Positions 1 through 9,800 of a stretch of DNA of 20,713 nucleotides are shown piece after piece. A program made the position numbers and the translations under genes. This stretch comes from Isoetes engelmannii (lineage: Eukaryota; Streptophyta; Lycopodiopsida; Isoetales; Isoetaceae): NCBI GenBank assembly GCA_011763485.2, contig JAANSK020278602.1, forward strand, positions 1 through 20,713, given 5' to 3'. The notes beneath the pieces were generated by a model. That model had not been told where the DNA came from. It made no database searches and saw only the letters and a program-made list of their open reading frames with translations. Numbering within the stretch: position 1 is the first letter of the stretch; every line of letters starts with the position of its first letter.

Positions 1-189
1 GAAAGATCAAAACACATTGAGATGGAGCTTCATTTCATCAGAGACATGGTGAATAAAAAGATTCTGGAGCTGACTTATGTAAATACACATGATCAGTTGG
101 CTGACATTTTAACTAAAGCTTTGACAGTAACCAGGTTTGAGGAAATCAGAAAGCAAATGCAATGTCATGATGACAAGCATATTACATGA
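1..189 (+). CDS. Copia polyprotein, C-terminal end of RNase H (partial)
   Basis: The frame from base 1 stays open for 62 codons and stops with TGA at 187-189. It encodes the typical end of a copia polyprotein: KHIEMELHFIRDMV, then YVNTHDQLADILTKAL. These match the copia signatures KHI-x-HFIR and DQLADI-TK-L near the RNase H C terminus. RNase H removes the RNA template during reverse transcription. The 5' part is outside the window, so no start can be given. The stop lies only 13 bases before the LTR, as usual in this superfamily. No frameshift or internal stop is visible in this piece. Confidence 0.85.
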   Translation, partial: ERSKHIEMELHFIRDMVNKKILELTYVNTHDQLADILTKALTVTRFEEIRKQMQCHDDKHIT

Positions 190-202
190 AGAAGGGGAGG
201 GA
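190..202 (+). other. Polypurine tract of copia A
   Basis: A purine run (agaaggggaggga) sits directly before the TG of the LTR. This is where plus-strand DNA synthesis is primed in LTR retrotransposons. Its place between the stop codon and the LTR fixes the left LTR boundary. Confidence 0.75.
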
Positions 203-736
203 TGTTAGAATTTGTTCATGTAATATGAAGGAGAAGATTTGCTCTTGCAATATTTGGTGAAGATCTGTGAATCTGAGAATACCCAAGGATGTCAAACCAC
301 GTGTATATGTTGATGAAGAATCATGGATTGAAGGAGACGAGTTGCATATCTTTGGAATTTGATAGAAGATCTTATTAAGGGGGGTCCGTCTTTTAGAAAG
401 GACCCCTATTATTATCAAGTTTAAATTAGGAGCCAATTGTTTGGGGCCAAAGTTTCATTTGAACAGAAAACTCGGCTTATGGTTAGTTGGATCCAGAGAT
501 CGGTTAGGCTTGTGAGCCGGACTGATGGATATAAAATCAAGTAATATGAAATGTATTGTAGGCAGACCCGGTGTTGGAATCGGTTACCAGTTGGTAACGT
601 GCTTGGGCTCGCCAAGTGAAGTTGGAGTTTGAACCCGATGCTACAGTGATATATGTAGTCACAAATGAACAATAATATTTCAATGGTCAATGGTTCATTG
701 CTTATTCAAAGTTGAAATTTTATTTAAGTTCTAGCA
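203..736 (+). repeat. 3' LTR of copia A (534 bp)
   Basis: The LTR begins TGTTAGAA at 203 right after the polypurine tract. It ends TTCTAGCA at 729-736, which is the reverse complement of the start apart from one base. The length of 534 bp is normal for plant copia LTRs. It holds no long gene-like frame; the short minus-strand frames inside it resemble nothing. The 5' LTR is outside the window, so age cannot be estimated from LTR divergence. Confidence 0.75.
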
Positions 737-1212
737 TTGATCATAAGTTGTAGTGTGAGCAAGTAAAATCTATTGAATAGCAAATTTGCCTAGTCTAGAA
801 AAAATTCCTTCATATTAGCACCACATAAGTAGAATTCAAAGCACTCAGTGTTGGAATGCAGGAATTATTATGGCTTAAGCATTTGCAGACATATTTGCAG
901 GTATTTCCATCCTCAGTTGTTAATATACTCTGTGACAACAACCATCCATCTTGTCAAGGATGACCCAAAGACAAAACACATTGATACCACTTGTGTTTTG
1001 TCCGTGAGTAGATCCAAATGGGGTCTTTCTAGCTTGTTCATTTCTTCTCATAGAACTAGTTTGTCGGTGACTTTACCAAACTATTAGCTGGATCTAAGTT
1101 CACAAATTTGAAGGAGAACTTGGACATGAAGAAATTGCAGCTGAAAGGAGAGAAGGATTAGCTTGATTTTAGCTGATTTTCTTCTGCTTAGTCATCAACA
1201 TTCAAGGGAGAG
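737..1212 (+). pseudogene. Degenerate copia B polyprotein, RNase H region
   Basis: This is a decayed copia RNase H region. Around 788-815 one frame reads SRKNSFIL. Another, from about 818, reads STT, a stop, then VEFKALS and MQELLWLKHL, followed by NILCDNN. A third frame gives IHLVKDDPKTKHID near 932-985. Together these follow the copia order of the WSSRKQ, STTEAEY-AL, Q-LWL, CDN and KHID motifs. The reading is split over frames by at least one frameshift and several stops, so it is not functional. Copia A interrupts it at 736/737. A purine-rich tract (aagggagag, about 1204-1212) ends it just before an LTR start. Confidence 0.75.
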
Positions 1213-1435
1213 TGTTGGAATATAAATATCCTGATGAAGCATAATGTGCTGAATATAGCAGTGGTTCAGCACTTAGCACACAAGTGCCGAGATGAGATGA
1301 ATACGAAAGGCAACACTTTATTATCACTGAGCATGGGCCCTAAGTTAGTGCATAATTAGTGAATATTAAAAGTTTTATTCTATTCTATTCTTGCTGGATT
1401 TGTGCTAGTTATGTACTAGTTCTATCATTTCACAA
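1213..1435 (+). repeat. Putative 3' LTR of copia B (right end uncertain)
   Basis: TGTTGGAATATAAATATCC starts at 1213, immediately after the polypurine tract of the degenerate copia B. This is a typical copia LTR start. No clean inverted end such as TTCCAACA was found downstream. The proposed end near 1435 (tatcatttcaca) rests only on a terminal CA, so the element may be longer or truncated. Only the left border is well supported. Confidence 0.5.
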
Positions 1436-2102
1436 CTTAAGGCACTGAATCAATTATGGCGAAATGAAGTTGTGGAAACTAGTATCCATGAAGATTGTTA
1501 CTGCTTTCCCTCTTATTTTGGTTATTCAAATTATAATGCTAGGTTGGTTGTCTATTTTACCTAAATCAAGCGGGCAATTGATTCTCATTGTCATTGGTTC
1601 GTCTTCACCCCAGTTCTCTTCTTGGCTGCAAGCAAAAAAACAAAGGAAGAATGACTTACTCCGGAATGGGAAAGCCTGCATTAGCTCCAAGGAACCTGGA
1701 TTAGCTGCCACGATTAGCCGACCATGTGCAGAGGAACCACACAAAATCAGCAAGTCTTCTGTACAAAGGCGCCCAAAATGCTAACTTTTGCCTTCCAAAT
1801 AACTAAAAATAACAAGCCCAATGAACTATACACTCCAAGAGGCCGATTCCAGCTTTGCATCCTTAAAAAATAAAGTATATATTTCACATGATCATGTATA
1901 TAAATATTCCAAATTAATATTAAGAATTGGCTAGTCTTATAGTAAATTGATACATATGCCCATCGCCATAGAGAAAACAGGTTACGAGTATGATATAATA
2001 TGTATATAAATTGCTATTGGGTTTGAATCTGTTGTTGGTTTGAAGCAAAGAACTTTACGGCTGTGTGTGCAAGGGCCAGTTTGCTTCCGTGTATGGTGTA
2101 TG
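1436..2102. other. Intergenic, no recognisable gene
   Basis: AT-rich DNA. The longest frame (1464-1784 +, 106 codons) matches no family I recognise, has no clear exon context and reads like chance. Decayed remains of copia B may extend into the left part. I see no RNA gene. Confidence 0.5.
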
Positions 2103-2218
2103 CCCTGGCCCTCGGGTGTTACTTCAAACAATATTTTCGGGCCATAAAAATGGCTCGGCGGGCCATTTTGATAGCTCGAAATTTTTTTTTTCTATCAAGT
2201 AACACCCTTGGGCCAGGT
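2103..2218. repeat. Short inverted repeat pair, hairpin-like
   Basis: The arm at 2103-2124 (ccctggccctcgggtgttac and on) is the near reverse complement of 2197-2218, with about three differences over 22 bp. The 72-bp interior holds two loosely repeated blocks of the form gggccat...ggctcg / gggccat...agctcg (about 2140-2179). It could be a worn MITE or foldback element, but I see no target duplication. Confidence 0.45.
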
Positions 2219-3068
2219 CATTATCGCCTTTAACATACCGCCCCGAGAGTTTTGGTCAATTTTGGGTCGTTCAATCACCATAAAAAACAATGTGGATCCT
2301 CCATTTCATAACACCCTAGGGGTATTATGAAGTAGCAGTGTGATATAGCTCTAGTAAATCTTTTTTCAAGATTGATCTCGACCGCTGGATCACTATAAAC
2401 TTGAGGGGCAGTGCGTTAAGGAGAAGTAAAGATAATTTTGTTCAAATTATGGTTATCTTATGCACAGATTAAATCGTGTAATTTCTTTCCGGATTATGAG
2501 CGGTGCCGCCAAGATTTTTTCCCCAACTATTGCAACTCTGTTTCTTGACTCCATAAACGGTGACTCTGTTTCCGAAGGTTCTTTCTCGCCAGGTTCTTTC
2601 CTCTGTTTTCGCAGGCCATTGACATCAGAAGCTCGGTTTTGCATTGAACATGGCTTTTCCTCGGTGCTAGAAAATATAAACTCTGAAAAATGAGCTAACT
2701 TTGAAGGATTTCATTAGGAAAAATACAAATTTTACCAGGATGAACGGTGTAAAAGTTGCACCAAGTAGGGTCTGCCCATTGATAAGAATGCCATTTGGAG
2801 AGCCTAAGTGTGAGCCTGGTCTAGAAACCAAAAAAAATATATTTATATATATCAATGAAGATTCACATAGAAATGAAGATCACGCAGCAAAAAGAATGCC
2901 CACAAATATTTGGAACACGGGTACGTAGGCTAAGAAATATTACTACGTGATTGATCTTGTATCAATCCCTCCGCCAAGCGCTAAGCTCTTCCGTTCGGTG
3001 CCCTTCTTTGCAGGAAGAGAAAAAAAGCAACAAGTAAATTGAACAAAAAATTATCTTTACATTCTGTA
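2219..3068. other. Intergenic, no recognisable gene
   Basis: Mixed-composition intergenic DNA. Short frames at 2460-2693 and 2701-2928 (77 and 75 codons) lack any recognisable domain. Nothing else can be supported here. Confidence 0.45.
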
Positions 3069-3216
3069 AAGTATGTTTTAAAATTTTACCGGCTGTAAAG
3101 GCCTCGGTGGCACCGTCAGGCTGGGGGGCGGACTTGCGGCCTCCGCCGCTCGCCTGCGCCTCGCCTGACGGCGCCGACGGGGCCTTTACAACCGATAAAT
3201 TTTTTATAACATACTG
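3069..3216. repeat. Foldback element with GC-rich centre
   Basis: A left arm at 3069-3120 and a right arm at 3164-3216 are near reverse complements over about 53 bp; both contain tgtaaaggcc and end inward in the motif ccgtcagg. They enclose a 43-bp GC-rich loop. The outer arms are AT-rich and the inner part is strongly GC-rich, standing out from flanks that are about 70% AT. This looks like a small foldback or MITE-like transposon remnant. Superfamily is not assigned: the ends are vague and no target duplication is visible. A minus-strand frame of 94 codons running through it (2962-3246) is a by-product of the GC-rich palindrome. Confidence 0.6.
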
Positions 3217-6060
3217 TTTATAAAACATAAAGTCACTTGGTATCATGTTAATACAATATTGCAGGTTATGGCCTCTCTACGTACTGCCATAGCATAATCG
3301 TGGGTTTGGACCTTGTTGCGGTCCTTTAGATCTCAAATTATAGTAACGAGGTAACTACGCAAAAATTGGGATTGGGTAGTCCATACCTGAAGCATAAAAG
3401 CCTAATGTCTACCAAGTTTTTTTCAAAAGATAATAAAAATAAAAAATTAAGGTATTGCGTATTGCACAACCAATATAAAACATTTGTCTAAAAGCTTTCA
3501 TTTTATTACATAATATATGCGTGGTTCCTGCGTAGGATCATATATACAAACACTTATATGTATATGTGTACTATCACTTGTAGATATGATATCATTCTTA
3601 TTCTTACCAATTGTATGTCGTTAGTGCAACATCAATCCCATATTCCTTTTGTTCCTGAATATTTATAAAATATTATAAAAAATCTTAACTGAAGAGACGT
3701 ATAGATACTTCTTCTTAGTTGGAGTCGAGCATTCAATGGCTTTGGCACATCCCAATGGAATCGAATTACATAAGTGGCTCCGAAACAATAGAAACACCAT
3801 ATTAGGCAATAATATCTTATATGAATCATGGGATTATGGACTTAATACCCCAGTGCAGCCAGCCCATATAGTGTTGTAAAACTGACATCATATCATGTGT
3901 TTTCCTCATCACATAGCCCTTATAATTGACCATATTCGCATAAGACGATAATATATTTGACAAATTCAAGTGCACAGCCACTAGATTTTTTGGTGGAAAT
4001 GGTAAAAACAATGAACTTAGAAGTGATATTTTATGACAACATGTAAGTAGACTTAGAGATGAACATGATCTTGTTTATGAAGTCAAAGGTTTATATGATT
4101 GGCAAATCACATGATTACTATGTTTGAAGACAATAATGTATTGAAACCAAATAAATTTAAATCAGTATGCGGATAACATGTCTAATGCCAAGCTAGCATG
4201 CCATCATGTATCGTCGTTGTATCCTCTTAACTGTAGTCAAGTGTTAATTTTTATCAGCAAGGAAAACCAAGTCAATGCTCGCTGGTATTCAATCACATGT
4301 ATCCCATTAAGTCCCAATGCTACTACATGCCTAATAGAATATGAGTTATAATTAATTATTTGTAACCAACAGATGATGATCTGGCTCAATGATTATGATA
4401 ATTTGATTATGTAGAATCCAAAATCTTTGGGTGTTAAGTCTTCTCATTAATGTCTTATCTAGAATAGGGCCACATTTTTTGCACCTCCATATTTTTTACT
4501 TATAAGTAGGAAGTGTAGATAAGGCAACGAGATTTACAGGGTGTATGAAGAACTTATGTTGTCATCCTTTTTCACATTGAACTTATCATCCAAAAAAACA
4601 TATTAAAATATGCCGCAAAATGGTAGATTAGAATAGAAAAAAATAGAGTAGGAAAATAAAATACAATAGAGCTACAAAGGGATATTCGTATTCTTCAAGA
4701 GGTACTTACATCAAAGTTAAAATCTCACAGCTAATACAGATAAAAAACATTCAGTTCAATTCAATCTTTATGTCTTACTTATGTTCATCTAAGCTTCAAA
4801 TACGTTGTTTCATTTGGTATAATGTATTTTACTATACGACGCTGCTTGTTACTACTGTTTCCTACTATATATATGCTTAATGTGGAAAACATGCCTTATT
4901 AGATGTCATCTACTTTCCTGACTAACTGACCAACTGTCGTGCGTCCCATACCCTGTGCTTAGTCTTGTTATACTATGATGGGCATTGAGTTGATACATGT
5001 AATATATTGAAATATTTAAATAATAAAGATGAACTAATTTGTCATTACTGCTTAACAGAAAATGTCAATGATAGAGCTGGATTAGCGAGGGTGAGGAGAG
5101 GGAACGCAGAATAAAAGTAAAAAAAGGAACAGAAAAGAAAAACAGATGAAATTTGCGACAATTATGCAGTTTTGCCATAGGTCATGGAGACTACAATAAT
5201 GCACAATTCAGGACATGCAGAGTGTGATCCTAATCTCTTTAAGGAGTCGGTTGGTCATGGGGCATTTATGTTTGCTGGCCAGAAAGTCTTTCAGAAGACC
5301 ACTCTACCTAGAGCCATAAAGGATCACCATATAAAACATGGAGGCCATATGAACTCAAGTTTGGACCAAACTATAAAAGTTGGCAAAAGCCCATAATGGA
5401 GGAAATGGCATGTTGGATACAGAAAGTATGAGCAAGTTAGGCACACATAAAAGCACCTTGTATTGGGTCAAACAGGATGTAAGATACAAAGAGGAGATGG
5501 AGACTAAGATGATAGAACAGAAGAGGAGAAGAGGCTTGCGATACAACCGAGCAGAAAATGATAGAAGAAAGTTCGACAGGGGGGCATGGAGGATGACGAC
5601 AGACGCTCGTGCGAGCGCGGGAAGGTCAGAAAGAGGATACATACAACTAGTGCAGTAGTGCATGCTGGTGTATGTATCCCCTTTCGCGCCAGAAATCAAT
5701 GGCATTGTGTCGAATTATATGCGACTGAGGAGCAAGATTGAGTTAAACACAATGGCAAGACAAGGAACATCACAACAGTATGGGTCAGACAAAGGAGGAC
5801 CACAATCAGAAGACTAAGCTGTGGTGTTGACACGGACGATCACGAAGGTGGCATGGACGGACGAGATGGGGCCACGTAAGGGGTGGATGAAGTGGGGGAC
5901 ATGTGGCTTCAATGGCTTTGATGGGATTCAGAGATTGGTCTAGATGGGATCCAAAGAGATGGGATTAATTTTTGATGAGCAAGGGTTAATTTAGAAGCAT
6001 GAATACTATACTATTCACAAAAGAAAGGAAGGCAACAGCTGTCGTATTGGATGGTCAAAG
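3217..6060. other. Long intergenic stretch, no recognisable gene
   Basis: AT-rich DNA on the left grading into a purine-rich part at about 5070-5650. The frames here (for example 5184-5396 + and 5380-5658 +) are under 120 codons, carry no domain I recognise and are rich in low-complexity Lys/Arg runs. I see no transposon protein motif, tRNA or rRNA. The right part (5800-6060) may contain distal promoter sequence of the gene that follows. Confidence 0.45.
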
Positions 6061-6475
6061 GACGGTTTAGATGAAGCCATGTAGATGCGAGGAAGTTGTG
6101 GATGTAGAGATGGACACGTGGATTGAAAAGAGAAGATTGGATCCAAGAAAATTGGAATAAATCTTAGCCGTTCGATGGCCGATGAAAAAGAAAAAAGCGG
6201 CCGCAGCTCATGCAAAGCTGGCCGAATGGCTGGCCGACAAACGTGGCCAGCCAGTAGACGGCCGTAACCACGACGGTAACATCCGATAACCACGCAGCTC
6301 ACGGCCGTCGCAGTCACAGTCACCCCTCCGTAACTACGGTACCCAAGCCGGTCTTCGTCGCAGTAGACGGAGCCCAGCGCAGTTGCGCCAGCTCAGCCAT
6401 GCCGGATGCGTCGCGCGCAAATCTTATGTGCTTCTCGACTGTCAGACGTCCGGCAGCCGCATCCGGCAGAGGCCG
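6061..6475 (+). promoter_or_regulatory. Probable promoter of the TTL-like gene
   Basis: Composition shifts here from AT-rich to GC-richer DNA with CG dinucleotides, as is common just upstream of plant genes. It contains tcttagccgttcgatggcc (about 6162-6180), a form of the CCGTTCGATG-type block often seen in plant upstream regions. It also has a 9-bp perfect hairpin at 6227-6253. I see no convincing TATA box at a fixed distance. The transcription start is not determined. Confidence 0.4.
6227..6253. repeat. Perfect 9-bp hairpin in promoter region
   Basis: tggctggcc (6227-6235) and ggccagcca (6245-6253) are perfect reverse complements around a 9-base spacer. It lies about 600 bp upstream of the start codon. 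It may be a palindromic factor site or chance in GC-rich DNA. Confidence 0.4.
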
Positions 6476-6861
6476 TCTCTTCTCCTCTCCTTCTTCTTCT
6501 TCTCCTGCCTATTTCCTTGTATCCATAGCCAGACCGCCGGAATGAGCCCAATCTATGTGCCCATTTCCTATTTCTTTCCTATCCCCTGGACCAGTTCCTC
6601 GCATTCTCTCCCTCCTCGCTTGGCCATGGCAATGCGGGATCGATTCTTGGCCCCATTCATGCGGATTTGCATTTTCTGCGTTTTAGGTGGTTGAGGAGAT
6701 CAATCTTCTCTTTGATTCTTCCTTTCCTCTCCCCGATCCGATTCTTGGGTTGTTGATTTCTGCCCAAAGCTTTGATCTTGAGGATTCCAGGCTTGGGAAA
6801 CGAGTTCCGTTGCTTCGGGCATTGGCAGATCGTTGTGGAAAGTCTTGTGGTGGGATTTGCA
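6476..6861 (+). promoter_or_regulatory. Likely 5' leader with pyrimidine-rich tract and upstream ATGs
   Basis: A CT-rich run (tctcctctccttcttcttct at about 6481-6500, continuing to about 6518) resembles the pyrimidine patches near plant transcription starts. Between it and the main start codon are several ATGs out of the main context (for example 6541, 6626 and 6659). A possible acceptor (gcgttttag, ending about 6688) is followed by gtggttgagg, so a leader intron could remove these ATGs, but no donor can be chosen with confidence. The reading frame of the main protein is open upstream to about 6772 without an ATG. Confidence 0.4.
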
Positions 6862-9800
6862 ATGGCACAGTGTTATACAGAAACCAAGCCCTTCGGGGGG
6901 ACCTTTGATATGTATGGTGGGGCTTTTACTGGGAGGCTTTATTTTTCTAACTGCGGTGGAAATGGGCAGTTTCATCAAGCCTACTCACAATATAGCAGCA
7001 ACAATAATGCTCCTTCTCCTTCTTCTGCCCCTGTTTCTTCTTGTTCTGCAGCCCCTGCTGCAACAACTCCGGCATCCAAAGCTGCTTCTATGCCAAACGG
7101 TTCCAACCGCATTGTAAATCCTTTGCCAGTCCATGACAGCAGAGCTAATTATAAGACCGTCCCTGTTTCCAAGCCTGGAAATGGTGGGGAGAGCTTGCTT
7201 GAATCAAAGGTTGGCAAACAATTGGTTGCGGAGGAGGTCATAAAGAAGAATGGCGAAGTTGCTATTGTCGACGAAGAGGTGATACCTACGGAAGGAGCAA
7301 TCACGATCTATAAGCCTCAAGCAGATCAACACAAAGATGGGCCTAACCTTGGTGCTGGAGTTACTCAAGGTAATGGATCTATGACTGCCTCAAATGCAGC
7401 TTCCTTTCATAATGGTCCATGCATTCAAAGGTTGAATTCTGAATTCCCTCGTAATTTGGATTCTGAGCCCCACAGTGGGAGATTCAAAACCGATGTTGCA
7501 TCAAAACTGGGAGACAGTCCTGCTAAGGGGAACCCAGATTTGGGTATGTCATCCCCAGGATTGGACTCTACTGGAAGGAAAAATGCAAGTGTTTCTGGAG
7601 TTGAGAAACCTGTTTTTCCCAGTTCAGTGTATAACGGTGGAGGTAAATTTACAACTAGAAGCCCTCCTACTTCAGGAAATCTTAAGCCAGGTTTGTCAAA
7701 GGTGGATGCTTCTAACCAAAGCTGGCCTAGCAGTCCAGCCAATTTTAGATCTACACCAAGAACTAGGAACTTGAGTGAGGGTTCCTTTAGTATGATATTT
7801 CCAGAAGATAATTTAAGCAGAGGTTCCAAATCCAATGCAGGCAGTCCTAACAGAGGCAGCAAAGGCTCTAGCCCTGGAGCTGCTAGTCCAAATCATGGCA
7901 CAGGTCTGAACTATGGTGGTCAGACTAATAGAGGGAGAATTCCTTCTGGGGAACGAGGGATCTATAGTGGAGCACATTCTGGTCCAATTTTAAGTTCAAA
8001 ACAATATGCTGCTGTTGTTGGCAAAGTTAGCTCTTTGGATTCTAGTATCCCAGTAATTGATCGACTCAGTGCCGTAGGTTCAAAGTCTGATCCAAAGGAG
8101 GTAAGAACATTAGATAATGCAAGTGAAATTAAGTCTATGCATGTGAGAAATCCGACATGGGGATCATCTGGACAAGGTGATGCTCCAGCTTCTAGACACA
8201 TGAGATCTTATTCAAACGTCGAAGCCGTGGAGGATAGAAGAGCAAGTTGGGGCAGCCCTAGATCTAATTTGCAAGGGGAGGGGCCTGCTGCTCCAAAGAG
8301 TGCAGGTAAACCTCTAGTTAGTGCTATTAAATCTTCCAATGATGGGAACTCTAAAGATGGATCTGTTCTCGGAGGGAATGGGATTAAGGTCCCAAATACA
8401 GGAGCTGCTCCAGTTCCTGGAAATGTCAAGGACATGGCAAATGGCAGAAATTCAAAAGATTCTTATTTGAATGGTGGAATTATGACTGGAGGTAGTTTTA
8501 CACGAACTGCAAAGCCAAAGCCAAGCAGCCCCCCTAAAAAGTGTGTTTCTGACAATGCAATACCAGGTTATGGAACTATAAATAGAGGCCTGAGCAATGG
8601 AAATGTACTAGGGAGTGGATCACTGAATTCCAATTCTAGCAATGGAAATGGTGTTTCAGGCACCCCACCAATATCAAATGAGGGGTACAGAAACAATACC
8701 AAGAAATCTTTGCCAGAGGCATATGGTACAGGCAATGTATATTTGATGGGCGAAAGTTTATTGCTTAAGAAAGCTCTTTCCAGCAAAGATGCTGAAGATG
8801 TAAAAAATGTAGGTAATGATCAGTATAAGAAGGGCCATTATGCAGAAGCCCTGACTTTATATGACCGAGCAATTTCTTTGTCACCAAATCAATCGCCTTA
8901 CCACAGCAATAGGGCTGCTGCTTTGGCAGGATTGGGGCGGTTGCCAGAGGCCATCCAGGCATGTCAAGAAGCAATCCGGCTGGATCCCTCATACAGCCGG
9001 GCTCATCAACGACTAGGCTCACTATATATCAGGCAAGTTATCTAGTAAAATAGTGTTTATAACTAGGCAACAATATCCAATGTAGTGATCTAATCATGAA
9101 AGTTTGCGTGATATTATAGATTGGGAAGAGTTGAAGATGCACGAAAGCACTTCAAATCTGCTGGGCAATTAGACATGGGAGAGATCCACCGTCTTGAGGA
9201 GGTTGAGAAACATTTGATGAAATGTCATGAGGCAAAGAAAGCTATGAACTGGCACTTGGTCATGAGAGAGAGTGATGCTGCAGTAGTGGCTGGTGCTGAT
9301 TCATCTGCACAGGTATGGTCATACAAGTCATTGTGCAAAACCTAAATGAAAATATTATTAACATAGTGGAAATTCACTGTGCAGGCTTTTGCGTTTAAGG
9401 CAGAGGCTTTATTGAAACTCCACAGGATAGATGATGCAGAAAAGGTTATATCGGCTGCCCAAAAATTACAAACGTCCTCCATTAGGCCTTTAGAGACTGT
9501 TGTCTTTATTGTTCAGGCACAAGTTGACCTAGCGCATGGAAGGTAATTTGGCAGTTGACTTAGTCCTCAGAGCTTGAAAGTAAATTATTGTAAATGCTGA
9601 TGTGCATTTTAATTTTCCAGGTTTGAAGAAGCCGTCATTGCTGCAGAGAAAGCAGCACATGAAGACCCAAGAAATGCAGAAATTCTGAATTTGATTAGAA
9701 CAACACGTGCAGTTTCAAAAGCTCGAACCAATGGCAATCAAATGTTCAAAATTGGGAAATATTATGAGGCTTCGGTAGCATATGGCGAAGGCTTGGAACG

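Larger units (their letters stand above)
1..736 (+). mobile_element. Ty1/copia retrotransposon A, 3' end with complete 3' LTR
   Basis: This is the downstream end of a Ty1/copia LTR retrotransposon. In order it shows the last part of RNase H (1-189), a polypurine tract (about 190-202) and a 3' LTR (203-736) bounded by TG and CA. The rest lies off the left edge. The DNA just after the LTR (from 737) reads as the inside of a second copia element, so this copy is nested in an older one. The RNase H end is undamaged over the 62 codons visible, which suggests fairly recent insertion. The would-be 5-bp target duplication begins ttgat at 737 but cannot be checked without the 5' end. Confidence 0.85.

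Noticed and set aside
1371-1392. ttattctattctattcttg as another LINE tail
   Set aside because: Only three short units, no LINE 3' sequence before them, and it lies inside the putative LTR of copia B.
1464-1784. 106-codon plus-strand frame as a gene
   Set aside because: No recognisable domain, no exon or promoter context, and it sits next to decayed copia sequence.
2962-3246. 94-codon minus-strand frame with an Ala/Gly/Pro-rich stretch
   Set aside because: The composition comes from the GC-rich foldback it runs through; no start context or homology is recognised.
5184-5705. Frames of 70-116 codons on both strands as small genes
   Set aside because: Low-complexity, overlapping on opposite strands, no domain and no splice pattern that joins them.
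6772-6861. N-terminal extension of the TTL protein to 6772
   Set aside because: There is no ATG in this stretch; the frame there begins at a TTG, which is not a plausible plant start.
7425-7862. 145-codon minus-strand frame
   Set aside because: It lies wholly inside the first coding exon of the TTL-like gene and is a shadow of its biased composition; it has no recognisable domain.
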